DNA of 64,000 nucleotides from positions 3,906,001 to 3,970,000 of the forward strand of contig CP110631.1 in NCBI GenBank assembly GCA_026210745.1, read 5' to 3'. Each line of letters starts with the position of its first letter. The first letter of the stretch is position 1. The DNA comes from Exobasidium rhododendri. Lineage: Eukaryota > Basidiomycota > Exobasidiomycetes > Exobasidiales > Exobasidiaceae. Below the pieces are notes generated by a model, which did not search any database, had not been told where the DNA came from, and was given only the letters and a program-made list of their open reading frames with translations. Shown one piece after another: positions 44,509-55,056 of the stretch. The translations under genes were made by a program, and so were the position numbers.

Positions 44509-46263
44509 TTACTCTTCACGAGCAACATCAAACCTCTTGGCCAGATCCCAGAAGCTCGCCAGTTTGGGCCCTAGAACTTCCTTTGCTCCGCTCTCATGAT
44601 CACAATAGTGCGCTTTGAATCCAAACCGAAAGTGGCTCTCTCTTACCGGTCCTTCGAAGATGATCTTGCAGTAATTTGTATGCCAATCAATCTCTTCGAT
44701 TTCCAGTTGCTCTTTGCTGTTGTCTTTCTTTGCCCTGCTGTTGGCGGTGGAGGTCTCTTCATCGAGATCAAGCAGATCATCCACCGAGTCTGCTTTTGGT
44801 CTTCCTGGATCGTTCCAATCGATTCGAACAGTCATTAATTTGCGATAGTTCTTGATGGACTTCTGTCCACCTTCTACCACTACTAGAGCAAACTTTTTTT
44901 CGAAGATGGCCAAGCCTGTCAAACCAAATTGCAGTGCATTCTTTCGAACTTTGAATTTATGGGAAGGACTAACGAGATGCTTAATTTTGAACACGAGCAT
45001 GTAGATGCCCTTCTCTAAATCTTTCGCCTTCTTCTCCTCCAACTTCGCCCTCCTTAGCTCTGGGGTCAACTGATTCTCCAAGTTGGTCTGTTCGTGAATT
45101 TCCTTTCTAGCGGCGACTTCTCTTCTCACTCGAGCTTCTACCTTGGTTGGATCAGCGACTGCCTCTGAAGTGAGCACTCTCATCAAGTTCGATAGTTTCA
45201 CTTTAGGGGGATCTGGTGGTAGTAGTCCCATCTTTATCTTGTCTCGTTTGTCCTCTTGATCGGCTAGCCTTCTCTGCTTCCTCATCTTCTTCATCTCTTT
45301 CTTGGTCAACATGACACCACGAGATTCCACAGCGAGCTTGTCTGATGGGGCGGGAATCGGAATGGGGTGTTGAATGTATATATCGATCGGTGTACCGTCA
45401 CATTCAATCAATATTCCCTCCTCTGCCTCCTTCTCTTTTCCCTTCCCAATCCACCTTATCACTTCATACGTCTTTCCCGGAAGCAAAGCTTGATCCCACC
45501 ATTCTACTTCAGGAGGCGCAGTTCGTCGTAGTGCTCTTTCTTCAGCACCAAGCTCCTCCATTCCTGCTTTCTTAGCACTCTCTTGAATTCGCTTCTTCAG
45601 TGCTTCCATCTGTGCTTCCCTCCTCGCTTCTTCGGCTTCACGAACGTGTCGACCGGGCTTGTGAAATTGCAAACTTCTATGCATATTTCTGCCTTTGACC
45701 CTCTCCTCGTCCTGGCCTTCTGTGCTCAAGTACGGATTAAGAATCTCTTCCTTTCTTCGTACATCAACGCTAGAGCTTGGCAAGGAGCCCTTTCGCGCAT
45801 TAGCACTGATACTCGAGAATTTAGGCGCTCTCGAGGCGACAGTCGAGGCTGATGATGAAGATGCCATCAGCAAAGGATGGATTCCTCCTTGTTTGGGCTG
45901 ATCTTCTCGCTGTTTCTGTAATTGCCCCAACGTCCCACTTGCCATCTGATCTGCTCGCCTTCTTGCCTCAGCTAATTGTCGTTGCATTGCTGCAATATCT
46001 AGGCCACCACCAGAGGACGACGCTGGTCGAGACAGTGGCAAATTCGCATTTTTTACACCTGCACTTGCTGCAGGCCCTTGACCCAATTTGCTCTTGGCCA
46101 GAGAAGCTGCTAGAGCGGCTGCCCTTGCCTTTGCTGCTTCGAGCTGAGCATGAATGCTGATGGGTCCACTTGTCTCTGGCCCACTCATTCTCGGCTTTTT
46201 GGTGACTTCGTTCTGATGTGAAACGGTCGATGAATCAGCATCACCTGGCCTTTTGGGCGGCAT
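44509..46263 (-). CDS. PRP3: U4/U6 snRNP-associated splicing factor Prp3
   Basis: One exon of 584 residues from ATG 46263 (MPPKRPGDAD). The N-terminal half is Ala/Lys/Arg-rich and low in structure. The Prp3 core follows: WWDQALLPGKTYEVIRWIG region, the conserved KLSNLMRVLTSEAVADPTKVE block that contacts U4/U6 RNA and Prp4, and the C-terminal ferredoxin-like DUF1115 domain (from about residue 420) with IDWHTNYCKIIFEGPV near the end. Prp3 holds U4/U6 together in the tri-snRNP and is essential for spliceosome activation. The frame continues 35 codons upstream without an ATG, so the chosen start is the first one. The N-terminal PWI domain of the human protein is not evident. Confidence 0.9.
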   Translation of the reverse strand: MPPKRPGDADSSTVSHQNEVTKKPRMSGPETSGPISIHAQLEAAKARAAALAASLAKSKLGQGPAASAGVKNANLPLSRPASSSGGGLDIAAMQRQLAEARRRADQMASGTLGQLQKQREDQPKQGGIHPLLMASSSSASTVASRAPKFSSISANARKGSLPSSSVDVRRKEEILNPYLSTEGQDEERVKGRNMHRSLQFHKPGRHVREAEEARREAQMEALKKRIQESAKKAGMEELGAEERALRRTAPPEVEWWDQALLPGKTYEVIRWIGKGKEKEAEEGILIECDGTPIDIYIQHPIPIPAPSDKLAVESRGVMLTKKEMKKMRKQRRLADQEDKRDKIKMGLLPPDPPKVKLSNLMRVLTSEAVADPTKVEARVRREVAARKEIHEQTNLENQLTPELRRAKLEEKKAKDLEKGIYMLVFKIKHLVSPSHKFKVRKNALQFGLTGLAIFEKKFALVVVEGGQKSIKNYRKLMTVRIDWNDPGRPKADSVDDLLDLDEETSTANSRAKKDNSKEQLEIEEIDWHTNYCKIIFEGPVRESHFRFGFKAHYCDHESGAKEVLGPKLASFWDLAKRFDVAREE

Positions 46264-46674
46264 AGTGGCTAGATTGGAGTGGTGAGGGGTGAGTGTTTCG
46301 AGAAGAGGCGATTTGTGTCTGTATGGTTTGTGCCTTTGAGTGAATACAAAATCGTCGACTTCACTCACAAGTCACGCGTTCGATATCTCTCGAAAGAAGG
46401 TCATGAAAGTGAAGACCCTTGAAGTCTCTCTTCCTTCCTTGCCCCCAGCAGCGTCTTTTCATTTACGAGCCAGCCATGTCAGATCCAAAATCGAGAACTT
46501 GTGATCACTTGCGCTGCACTATCACCGCATTTCAGTGAAATAAGGGAAATCCAAGAGTCACATTGCGCGTATGCAAAGGAAAGAGCAAGTCCAAAAGAGT
46601 ATCTATAGAGTACATTTCACGGGATCAAAGAAGGAGGGGGGAGGGGGAAAGGGTATCTTTGCGAGGTTGTCTGT
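46264..46674. promoter_or_regulatory. Upstream region of PRP3
   Basis: 411 bases between tandem minus-strand genes: PRP3 promoter and 3' region of the membrane-protein gene. Nothing specific is recognised. Confidence 0.4.
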
Positions 46675-48675
46675 CTACCTTGAAATCCATGCCTGAGGAT
46701 ACCATGAACTGGACTTTCTCTTGGCTTCTTTGTTCATTTCAAGATTCTGTTCGGAGCTAAGTAAAGTTTCCGAGGTTTCAAAGAACGTATTCGCCACAGT
46801 CTCATGGTAGGCTTCTGTGGAAGCAGGCGTGGTGGAGTCTAATGGGATTTTCGATGCTTTTTCTGCTACTGTTTCTTCATCTTCAGTCAGTTGCTCTGGA
46901 CTTGCGTTTCGAATGCTCAGAGAATTGCTTTTGCTAGCCGTCGAAGTGTTGCTGAACGTAGGTTCGGGTGCAATTGTAGATGTCTTGAGAAGGAGACCGC
47001 CTGACAGTGTTCTTTGTCTTCCGCCTTCTACTGCCAGCGCCTCTGGTACTACACTCTCAGCCTCGGTCTCTGCTTCGGCACCTTGATTGACGACGTCCAA
47101 ATGGGAGTATCGCGAAGGAGGGTATTCACCATTAGAAGAGGAGTATTGAGGCCAAAGCGAAGGTCTTGAACGATTAGCAGGAATCGCTCGTTGAGGGTAG
47201 AGAGAAGGCGATCGACTGTTATTGTAGGACCCGTTCTGATGAAAAGAATGCATTGAAGCTCTAGACTGACTTCGGCCATTCATCGTCGTTGGATAATTAC
47301 GGGGGCTAGCATGGGGGCTCCATTGTTGAGTCTGCTGGTTGGCCAAAGTATCGTGTGGCTTCGTAATGGCCATCAGGCCCATGGAACTTTTCGGTCTCTC
47401 CGGCATCTGTTGACTCGAAGCGCTAAAACTCCTTGCCTTCGGGTGAGGTGCAATGGCACTACTCATGGACATATGATGACCCATCGTTCGATCATAGCCT
47501 GGGTGACCAAAGGAAGTGGGAGCAATAGAGGGTATGAACTCGTCGACGGGATTCAGTTCCGGTGAACTGGTCATGGAGTAAAGAATGGGCGAGTGAGGAG
47601 GCACCATGTCCGAAGATCGGTTGGACAGATGTCGAACCCGAGGAACCTGATTAGTATCGAAAGGCATCATGAGAGACTTGTGTGGTGGGCTTTGGAACGG
47701 TGATGAAGCGCTCCGTCTGCTATTGCTGCGATCTAACATAGTTTCTGGCTCTTCCACCATTGCTTGCTTTTCAGAAATACCGTCCCAGCCCATGGCAGCA
47801 ATCAGTGCAGCATCAGGTCCGTTAGAGTGCATCGAGACAGCCCTTGATCCAGCATTAAAGCTCTGCCTGGACTGAGGCGACCGGGGGAGTACTGTCTCGT
47901 CATTGTCTTCGTGACCTAGACTGCTCATCCTCGTCATGGCTGCCCAATTATCTCCGTCGTTTGAGTTCGAAAGATTCTTTTCTTGATCGAGATCAATCAA
48001 CATGGAGGGGTTCCGTTTCATAGTACTCTGTCTTGTCGACCCACCGACGGCTGTCAGAGCTGCAACACCCCCCATACTGTCGCCAGGATTGAGTGCATCC
48101 TTGAAAAAGTCGTCGAGCGCTCTTGTATCTCTGTTTCTTCGGGATCGCTTCCTCATGAACCACACCAGGCCACCGATCAGAGCAAGTAATACCACAGCAG
48201 CGACGATCCCACCAGCTATTGGTCCAGCATGGGACGACGAAGAACCGGAACTGCCGCTCGATGCGGCAACGGCACTACTCGTGGCGACAGGTGTCTCGGT
48301 TTTCAGGATGACAAAGACGGAAGTAGCTGACAACGTACTGTAAGAAGTGACCAGAACGACGCTTCCTCCGCTTGCTGCAGTTGATGCACTGACAATTGTG
48401 GCAGTGGACGTAGGCTGCAAGCTCGTACTCGTGGTAGCCTGACTATCTGCTACTGTCGTTTGCCTTCCGCTCTGACTCGCGACCACCAGAGTCTGACAGA
48501 CGGAGCCATACAATGTACTAGTGGGGATGGCTGCTGTCCTTGTTGATGTTTGGAGGAAAGAGGTGGTGACGGCAGTGCCATTGTTTGTCTGTGTCTCAAA
48601 TTGCGTCAAGGTCTCATAGGACAATCGATTCGAGTAGAGCGTAGCTGTGGCGCTTGGCGCACAGCTTATCGACAT
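46675..48675 (-). CDS. Ser/Thr-rich single-pass membrane protein
   Basis: A 666-residue frame from ATG 48675. The first 150 residues are Ser/Thr-rich with few charges, like an O-glycosylated stalk. One membrane span follows (PIAGGIVAAVVLLALIGGLVWFM) and a basic stop-transfer MRKRSRRNR, then a 470-residue cytoplasmic, Ser/Pro-rich tail. The layout fits fungal wall sensors and Axl2/Skg6/Mid2-like proteins at the cell surface. There is no Cys-rich WSC or GF-rich domain to name it. No signal peptide is visible at the N-terminus; the frame stays open upstream through NQSCLDPVYRSSQLVS with no ATG, so a short upstream exon carrying the signal peptide may be missing from this model. Confidence 0.65.
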   Translation of the reverse strand: MSISCAPSATATLYSNRLSYETLTQFETQTNNGTAVTTSFLQTSTRTAAIPTSTLYGSVCQTLVVASQSGRQTTVADSQATTSTSLQPTSTATIVSASTAASGGSVVLVTSYSTLSATSVFVILKTETPVATSSAVAASSGSSGSSSSHAGPIAGGIVAAVVLLALIGGLVWFMRKRSRRNRDTRALDDFFKDALNPGDSMGGVAALTAVGGSTRQSTMKRNPSMLIDLDQEKNLSNSNDGDNWAAMTRMSSLGHEDNDETVLPRSPQSRQSFNAGSRAVSMHSNGPDAALIAAMGWDGISEKQAMVEEPETMLDRSNSRRSASSPFQSPPHKSLMMPFDTNQVPRVRHLSNRSSDMVPPHSPILYSMTSSPELNPVDEFIPSIAPTSFGHPGYDRTMGHHMSMSSAIAPHPKARSFSASSQQMPERPKSSMGLMAITKPHDTLANQQTQQWSPHASPRNYPTTMNGRSQSRASMHSFHQNGSYNNSRSPSLYPQRAIPANRSRPSLWPQYSSSNGEYPPSRYSHLDVVNQGAEAETEAESVVPEALAVEGGRQRTLSGGLLLKTSTIAPEPTFSNTSTASKSNSLSIRNASPEQLTEDEETVAEKASKIPLDSTTPASTEAYHETVANTFFETSETLLSSEQNLEMNKEAKRKSSSWYPQAWISR

Positions 48676-49906
48676 GCTGACAAGCTGCGAGGAGCGGTAG
48701 ACGGGGTCAAGGCAAGACTGATTGTTGTTTGGCAAGTGTGTTTGGATTTACTAAAAGGATTCGACGAGATATGCGGCAGGGGGTTTAGGTGTAGGTGGGT
48801 GACTTGAGAAGGGAATATTGAGGGTAAGCGCTGGCTAACGGTCAAAGCCAAGAAGAGGCCCTGATTAGGAAAGGCCCGGACCTGCTTGCCAAGCCGAGAG
48901 GTGTATGGTACAGGAGGACGACATTGATGTAATTTCACGTTCCCATAGGGGAAATAGTTCGACGATCTGAAGGGTCGAGCACCGGTAGCGCGAAACACTA
49001 AAACTATTCTGAGTATTTTCACATTAGGGAAATCTCTTTTTACGATTCCTTTGTTTTGCTATGAGATCATTACAAAGAAGAAAACGATGTTTTTCCCGTT
49101 TGCTGCTCTCGTTCGCTCCCCTTGGCAAGGCACTAACTAATAAGGGCGGGAAAAACAAGAAAATAAAATAAGATAATCAACGTTTTTATGAAGTCTAGCC
49201 CCATTTCTATCCGTTAACCTATTACTAGCCCGCTAGCTGCTACCCTTAGCCACGGCAAGATCCCACCCCCTCTATACTCGATTACAGTAGCACACATCTC
49301 GGCGAGATGCGACTACTGTATCATTGTCTTATTGACAACAGACGATGAAGCTCGCATCCTCGATTCTCATTAGAATCGTCGTTGTAATCCAGCCACAGAC
49401 CACGTATTCTATTCAATATGCCTTGTACTAAATCCGCCATCTTGTATATTGATTCGAGATCAGATCTCCGTCTCTGTATAAGAAAAAGACTAAAACTGAT
49501 TAAAAGTATGAGAGTAGCAGATTCTATATTAAGGAGGATCTATTCACCAAAGCCCGATTCCACTGTTGTATAATGCCTGGACCCTGAGTGACAAAGTCGG
49601 CTTGACGATTCCGTCCTGCCTCTCCGCGCTACCTAAGTCCATCGTCTTCCTGCTTCGGCATCCCGAAGTGTGCTTTGCTATTGACAAGAATTGACAATAG
49701 AAAGATGCAGCCTGAGTCCACAATCAATCGTCATGATGATCACCAGCCTTTCTAGCTCAGAGAGTTCGGTCAAGTGTGAGGAGAGCCCGTTGCGGGCGAC
49801 ATACAAATTGGATTTTTGTTTGTAGGAATACTACATTGCTTAATGGTGATTTATGATTGTAATGATAGATGTAGACAGAAGCGGACCTCCAGATATGTGA
49901 GCAGAT
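48676..49906. other. 1.2-kb intergenic region rich in perfect hairpins
   Basis: No supported coding frame. It is 5' of the membrane-protein gene and 3' of phospholipase B (both minus strand). Several perfect short inverted repeats stand out, listed in the next entries, plus a GCCCG/CGGGC stem with a 3-base loop at 49785-49797. Confidence 0.5.
49283..49378. other. Row of three perfect hairpins, possible structured RNA
   Basis: Hairpin 1 (49283-49320): outer stem TACAGTAG/CTACTGTA, inner stem CATCTC/GAGATG, loop GGC. Hairpin 2 (49324-49338): TTGTC/GACAA, loop of 5. Hairpin 3 (49361-49378): CGATTCT/AGAATCG, loop of 4. All arms are perfect. No tRNA, snRNA or known motif matches, and the transcribed strand cannot be told. 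Confidence 0.45.
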
Positions 49907-52098
49907 CTACATGTACGTGAGGAGACAAGAGATGGAAAGGGCGACCAAGCCAGCCAAGTACACGGCAGCATACGAGGAGGACGTGAGAAGGGCAGCTCCA
50001 GACGTGGCAGAGGACGATCCAGACGCATCGCCTTCAGCTGCGTTACTGCCATTTCCTCCGGTGGAAGCAGGAATAGCCTGCACTTGTCCTTGGCTTGTCA
50101 CCCAGACAGGAGTACCGACAGCAGGACTGTAGGTATTGGGGGTCGTTTCATTCGTGACTCCGTCCCAACAGTACGCATCGAAGCAGTCGTTGCAGACACT
50201 TGGTCTGGCAGTGTTTGTTCGTTCAAACGATCGCTGCAATGAAGCACAAGCTAGACAGGTTGGCCAGTAGATGGAGCCATTGGTGACACCACCCATGGTC
50301 GCTACGTTGACGGCATTGTCCAATACTTGTTGCGCTTCCGCGGCCGTGTACGAAAGCTGGAAAGTAGATGTGTTGCTCAATGACGACCAGGGATAGTTGG
50401 CAATGTAAGCAATAATCGGTGCCTTCACGCCGTCGTGAGCAGTTGCAGCGTTGGTGATGTTTACGGTGGAGTTGCACCCAAAAAATGTAGGTCGCGTGTT
50501 GAGTCCTCTGTTCACGATTGTGTTGATGCTCGGGATGTCTGGAATGGGCGTGCCGTTGTACTGTGTGCCTTCTTGGTATCGCAAGAACACCTCATGGAGA
50601 CCCGTGGCGTTAGGCCAGTCCGTAATATCAGCGCTACTATCGATGGCCAAGATGAGGTCCAGCGCACGACCGGGATACAATAGAGTGTTTATTGGAATGT
50701 TCTGGTCATCTTCTCCTCCGTCGACAAGAGTGATGTTGGCCAATTTAGAGACAAGCACGGACGCATCGGTAGCTCGATAGCCGTAGAAAGGATTGGGCAG
50801 TATAGAAACATCGTTGGAGTCTTTGGAGATGTCGCCTAGGATGCTTTGCACGGCTGCTTTGATGATGCTGTCTCCATCCGTCGTGATGAGATCGGAGAAT
50901 GCCTCATTGAACAGTGTGCTACTTGTTCCCACCACAAACCCAAAGTTTTCGAATCCGTAAGTACATCGACTGTCAGTTTCGTTGGTGACACCGTTGTTCA
51001 TGGGAGTTCCGAGAATATCAATGGGAATAAACCCAGAGACAACGGGATCCCATGAACCGAACTCATAAGGGTTGAACTCGAAGACTGTCGTATTTCGATT
51101 GATCAACAATTGACCAGGTTCCCTTTCATCGGCAATGACGATGGGGAATGGAAAGCTGGCAGCTTCGAAGTTGGACGTATTTCGGATGTCACTGAATGTC
51201 GTTCCTTGTCCTTCGTTGGGGTACGTGGAGTTGACCAGGTGATAGCTGAGTGCCCTGCCCCAGTAATCAACGATTCCTGTCGTGAAACCTTCATCCCGTT
51301 TGCCAGCAACATCAGAGACCAGATCGGCGTAGAATGAAATCGTTCCATCACTAGGGAGGACCAGATTGTTATCCAGATTCCATGTGTTGTCCGCCAACGA
51401 TTGCGCAGTCGGCCAGTCGTTCAGTGCCAGACTCCCAATCGCCCAAGATCCACCAGACAGACCGGCCGCGTAGTCAGCGAGCTGTAAGAAGCCGGCCGTG
51501 CCCCTTGATTGAGCCGTTGTATTTCGACTGTCCAGACCCATGAGATATCCCGAGCCATGGAGCTGCAGGTCAAGGAAAGGGAGGTAAAGGGGCCACATAG
51601 CTGTCAGACGGGTGATCTTACTTCACCCAGCATTACGTGTGAACTCACCATAGCCCTGTAACCCCCGCCTGAAACAGCAATACCAACCTTTGGAAGGTTG
51701 GAAAGGGTGCTAGTGTAGTTGGCAACACCTCCTGGGATTCCATCGGCGCCATCGAGACCGGGTCCAGGGTTGCTTGAGCTTAGCCAGGTCTGCCAAGCAG
51801 TCTGAACAGCAGTGCGATGTCTCGTTACATAATCAGACTCGTTTGAGCTGATGGCAAATTGACGGGTGTCTCTAACGAAGCCGGCATTTGAGCCATTGTT
51901 CGCTGAATTGGTGATAGGTGGGCATGCTGCGAAGCTAGGTGTGTAGCTTCCGGTAGGATTAGATCGACGTTTGATCTCTGACACCAATCGAGCAACCTGG
52001 AATTCCGTCTCTGCTCTCGTCCGCGATGTCGAGGCAAGTGACTCTTCGATGTTTGTGAAAAGTAATGCAGCCGCGACAGTCAGGTAAGTCAGCCTCAT
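49907..52098 (-). CDS. PLB1: Phospholipase B / lysophospholipase, secreted and probably GPI-anchored, 2 exons
   Basis: Exons 52098-51649 and 51562-49907 give 701 residues. Signal peptide MRLTYLTVAAALLF at the start. Catalytic features of the cPLA2/PLB fold: SGGGYRAM (Arg and oxyanion glycines), GLSGGSW (nucleophile Ser) and VDGGEDDQNIP (catalytic Asp). More than fifteen N-glycosylation sequons and a set of paired cysteines in the last third fit a secreted enzyme. The C-terminus has a small-residue region (GSSSATSGAA) followed by a hydrophobic tail, a GPI-anchor signal. It releases fatty acids from phospholipids and lysophospholipids at the cell surface. The 86-nt intron splits YRAM-LHGSGYLMGLDSR; the nearer acceptor at 51604 is out of phase. 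A triple repeat lies in the promoter. Confidence 0.95.
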
Positions 52099-53155
52099 CG
52101 TCGTCGAAATGGAAGAGGAGGGGAAAGTGACCAGGAGTGTTGTGCCATGAGCGAGGATGGTTTCCCCTTTTAAGTATCTTGCCTCAAAAACTTTCTTGCA
52201 CAACAGCGACTAATTCCGAGAGGAACAAGAAAAACCCCTTGCACAGCAGCGATTAAGTTCGGAGGGGGAAAAAGGAGAATTGCCCTGCACAGCGGCGAGA
52301 CCTGCCTCCACACATAAGGAAAAAGAAAGAAAAAGACAAAGGAAAAGTCGAGAAAGAGCGGCGTAAAAATGCCGTCTGATGTATTCTTAGTCACAAATTT
52401 TCTACCGCGGGAATTTTTGTTCGAACGCGCAGTCAAAGGAAGATTTTAAGATGTTTGCCAAGAAGACCGTATGCAGGTGCTTTTGCCGATGAAAGGGGAG
52501 AGAGGTGGATGTATGATACACCGACGGAAGGATTGTTCGGTGGCGCTCAGGCTTCTAGATGAAAGAGGAAGAACGCGTCTCGTTTGTTGGTCTCTATCCC
52601 TCTTTCCGCGGACGTGAGACAAAGTACAGAGGAGAGAGAGAGAGAAAGGGACAAGGAAGGCGTAGTCCTCCTCGTCTTATGTCCGAGTAGAACACAGTAG
52701 GTGTGTGGCGTGCCGTAGGATTCTCTCTACCAGCCCATAAACAGTGAGCACTTCCATAAGGAATGAAAAGGGAAATGAGGGCTTCACGTTGCATCTTTAC
52801 GGCGTAGAATGGGCACCCGCAAAATTCTTGTCACCGTCGAATGCTAGATCTCGTGAAGTGCATTTTGGTGGGAATCTCACTCTTTGTATTCCTTCTTCCT
52901 TTTTTTCCTTTGCGGAGTGGAGATAAATTACAAGGAAGCTTCATCTCCAATCATTGCTGACGTAAGAATATGGTAGAGTTGCGAAGGATTGTCAAATATG
53001 AATTTGAAATGGAAGGCGCGTGGAATTAGCTAAACAACGTTGCACGTCCATTTAGAGCGCTTTCCTTTATTCACACTGCAACGACACACTCACTAGGATG
53101 TTTTTGGGTACATCGACATAATCGCTCTTTCAATGTATACGGCTGTCCACATCTG
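52099..53155. promoter_or_regulatory. Divergent promoter region of phospholipase B and the FAD-binding gene
   Basis: 1,057 bases between divergent starts, no credible coding frame. It contains a triple imperfect repeat near PLB (52196-52302) and a short GA run near 52633-52646. Which elements serve which gene is unknown. Confidence 0.45.
52196..52302. repeat. Three imperfect tandem repeats in the phospholipase B promoter
   Basis: Copies begin at 52196 (TTGCACAACAGCGACTAA), 52239 (TTGCACAGCAGCGATTAA) and 52285 (CTGCACAGCGGCGAGACC), spaced 43 and 46 bases. The shared core is YTGCACARCRGCGA. They lie about 100-200 bases upstream of the PLB ATG, a position suited to an upstream activating element. 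Confidence 0.8.
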
Positions 53156-54834
53156 ATGAACGCTACGAGAGGTCCCTCACCAGGGAGAGGTAGGGAGCGA
53201 GTGGCTATCATCGGGACGGGTTTGGCCGGCTTGCATGCCGCACACCTCCTTAGCGAAACAGAGGACTTGCGACAGAGGTTTGAGGTTCACCTGTTCGAGA
53301 AGGGCGACGAACTTGGACTGGATGGCAGCAGCATCACTGTAGAAGGGACGCGAATAGATGTTCCTCTCCGAAGCTTCAACGCGGGTGAGTAAACAAGGCT
53401 AGTAGTCCCTTTCAGCGAGAAAGACCTAACACATGTACGCCTTCTTACGACCCCTTTCGCCCCTTAGGATACTACCCCAAGCTGATGAAGCTGTACAAGA
53501 AGCTTGACATCCCCATCAAGAAGAACAACTTCACCTTTTCTTTCTCGACCATGTCTGCGCATCAATCGCCAATACTTCTTTACAACGGCAGAAATGGCCT
53601 GCGAGGATTTTCTCTGCCTTGGCACTCGATTCGCTCTGTCTCTCTGATCGACTTTCTCCACTACATTTCACTCCTCACTTCTTTCATCACATCGTACTTT
53701 GCCCTTCTCTTTATCGCACTATACCACAACGCCTGCGGTCATCTTGGCGACCCAAAACATACACTTGCAGATCAAGCTCTGCATTCATGGCTCAAGCAAC
53801 ATTCTCGGTTGATCTCACCCACTTTCGTTGAAATCGTTCTCATCTCCTTATTTTCAGCAATGACCACATCATCCATTTCAAGAGTGCAACAGATACCTGC
53901 CTCTGAAGTCTTACTCTACATTGCCACAACCTTTCTCCGAGATCACTATACCATTCAAGGAGGTGTGCAAAGGGTCCAAGATCGATTGATTCGTACTATT
54001 CCAAAGGACAACATTCACACTTCCATGGCCATCGAAAAAGTAACGCTGTCCCTCACCCTCAGCGATGACGAAAAGAATGACGACAGCACGGATTTGATCG
54101 ATCTTCACGCTACAGACACTATTTACCAGCAGAGTAGGCGCTTCGAGGGATTTCATCATGTCATCTTTGCGACGCCCGCCAACCTTTCCGCTTCTTTGCT
54201 GGAATCTTACAAAACCAGTCTGTCCGGCAGAGGCAAAAAGGACGGCGCCTTCGCTCACAGGATGGATCTGATTCAGGGGATACAGGAAGAACTCAGTCAA
54301 GTCTGCTACGAATCAAGCTCCGTCATCAATCACACTGACGAGTCGATACTACCAAAGGTTCACAGCGACTGGAGAGATTTGAATCTAGTCTCCCCCGCAT
54401 CCTTAGGGGAAGGTTCCGAGGGCAGCAGTGGAAAATCCAGCAAATCCAGCATCTGCCACCACACGATGGCCACGCATGTCTGTTCCCAATTGAAAGACAA
54501 GAGCTTCATCTTTCAAACTACCAATCCGATACTCTCACCCTGCCCTTCTAGCATCTTGAGCAAGTCTACCTTCCAAAGAGCACTGACGCAGAGTAAGAGC
54601 AGGCAGCATAGGCTCTTTTGTTGGGTGAAGCAAGGCTACCTGCAGAGGTGGCAATTGCAGCTTGGTCCTCTGCAGGGTCGTCAAAATGTCCAAAAGGAGG
54701 AGCAGCGCACTATTTCACCTGCTTTTTGGTTTTGCGGTAGTTATTCTCAAGGGATTCCACTGTTAGAGGGGTGTGTGTCTAGCAGTAGCCTGGTAGCTGA
54801 CCAGATCATACAGCAAGGGACTGGTTCCGGGTGA
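53156..54834 (+). CDS. FAD/NAD(P)-binding (amine-oxidase-like) protein, 2 exons
   Basis: Exons 53156-53384 and 53468-54834 give 531 residues. A Rossmann dinucleotide-binding motif opens the protein (VAIIGTGLAGLHAAHLL, GxGxxG) followed by the acidic end of strand 2 in LFEKGDELG. The segment DVPLRSFNAGYYPKLMKLY fits predicted NAD/FAD-binding proteins related to amine oxidases and carotenoid desaturases. A hydrophobic stretch (LIDFLHYISLLTSFITSYFALLFIALY, about 150-180) suggests membrane association. Near the C-terminus FWFCGSYSQGIPLLEGCV is the usual second FAD contact. The substrate is unknown. Splicing across the 83-nt intron restores FNA-GYYP. Confidence 0.75.
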
Positions 54835-55056
54835 CCCAGAGCCCCGTGTATGTGTACGTCTTTGTCCTCTTTCTCTTTCTGTAATGTTCTTTTTTTGCGT
54901 AATAGTATTCGTAGTAAATGCACAAACAGAGTAAGCGTTATACATGGATACACCGTACCTAGCATAGGCAGGAGAAAGTGGCGAAGAAGTGGCCCCACAG
55001 AAGTTTATACGCAGGTTAGGACGAGGACAGCGTCTTGAAGGTCAGAGCAAATAAGA

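Noticed and set aside
49750..49815. tRNA-like stretch with an A-box-like TAGCTCAGAGAG and a GCCCG/CGGGC stem
   Set aside because: There is no B box (GGTTCGAATCC type), no closing acceptor stem and no proper T arm.
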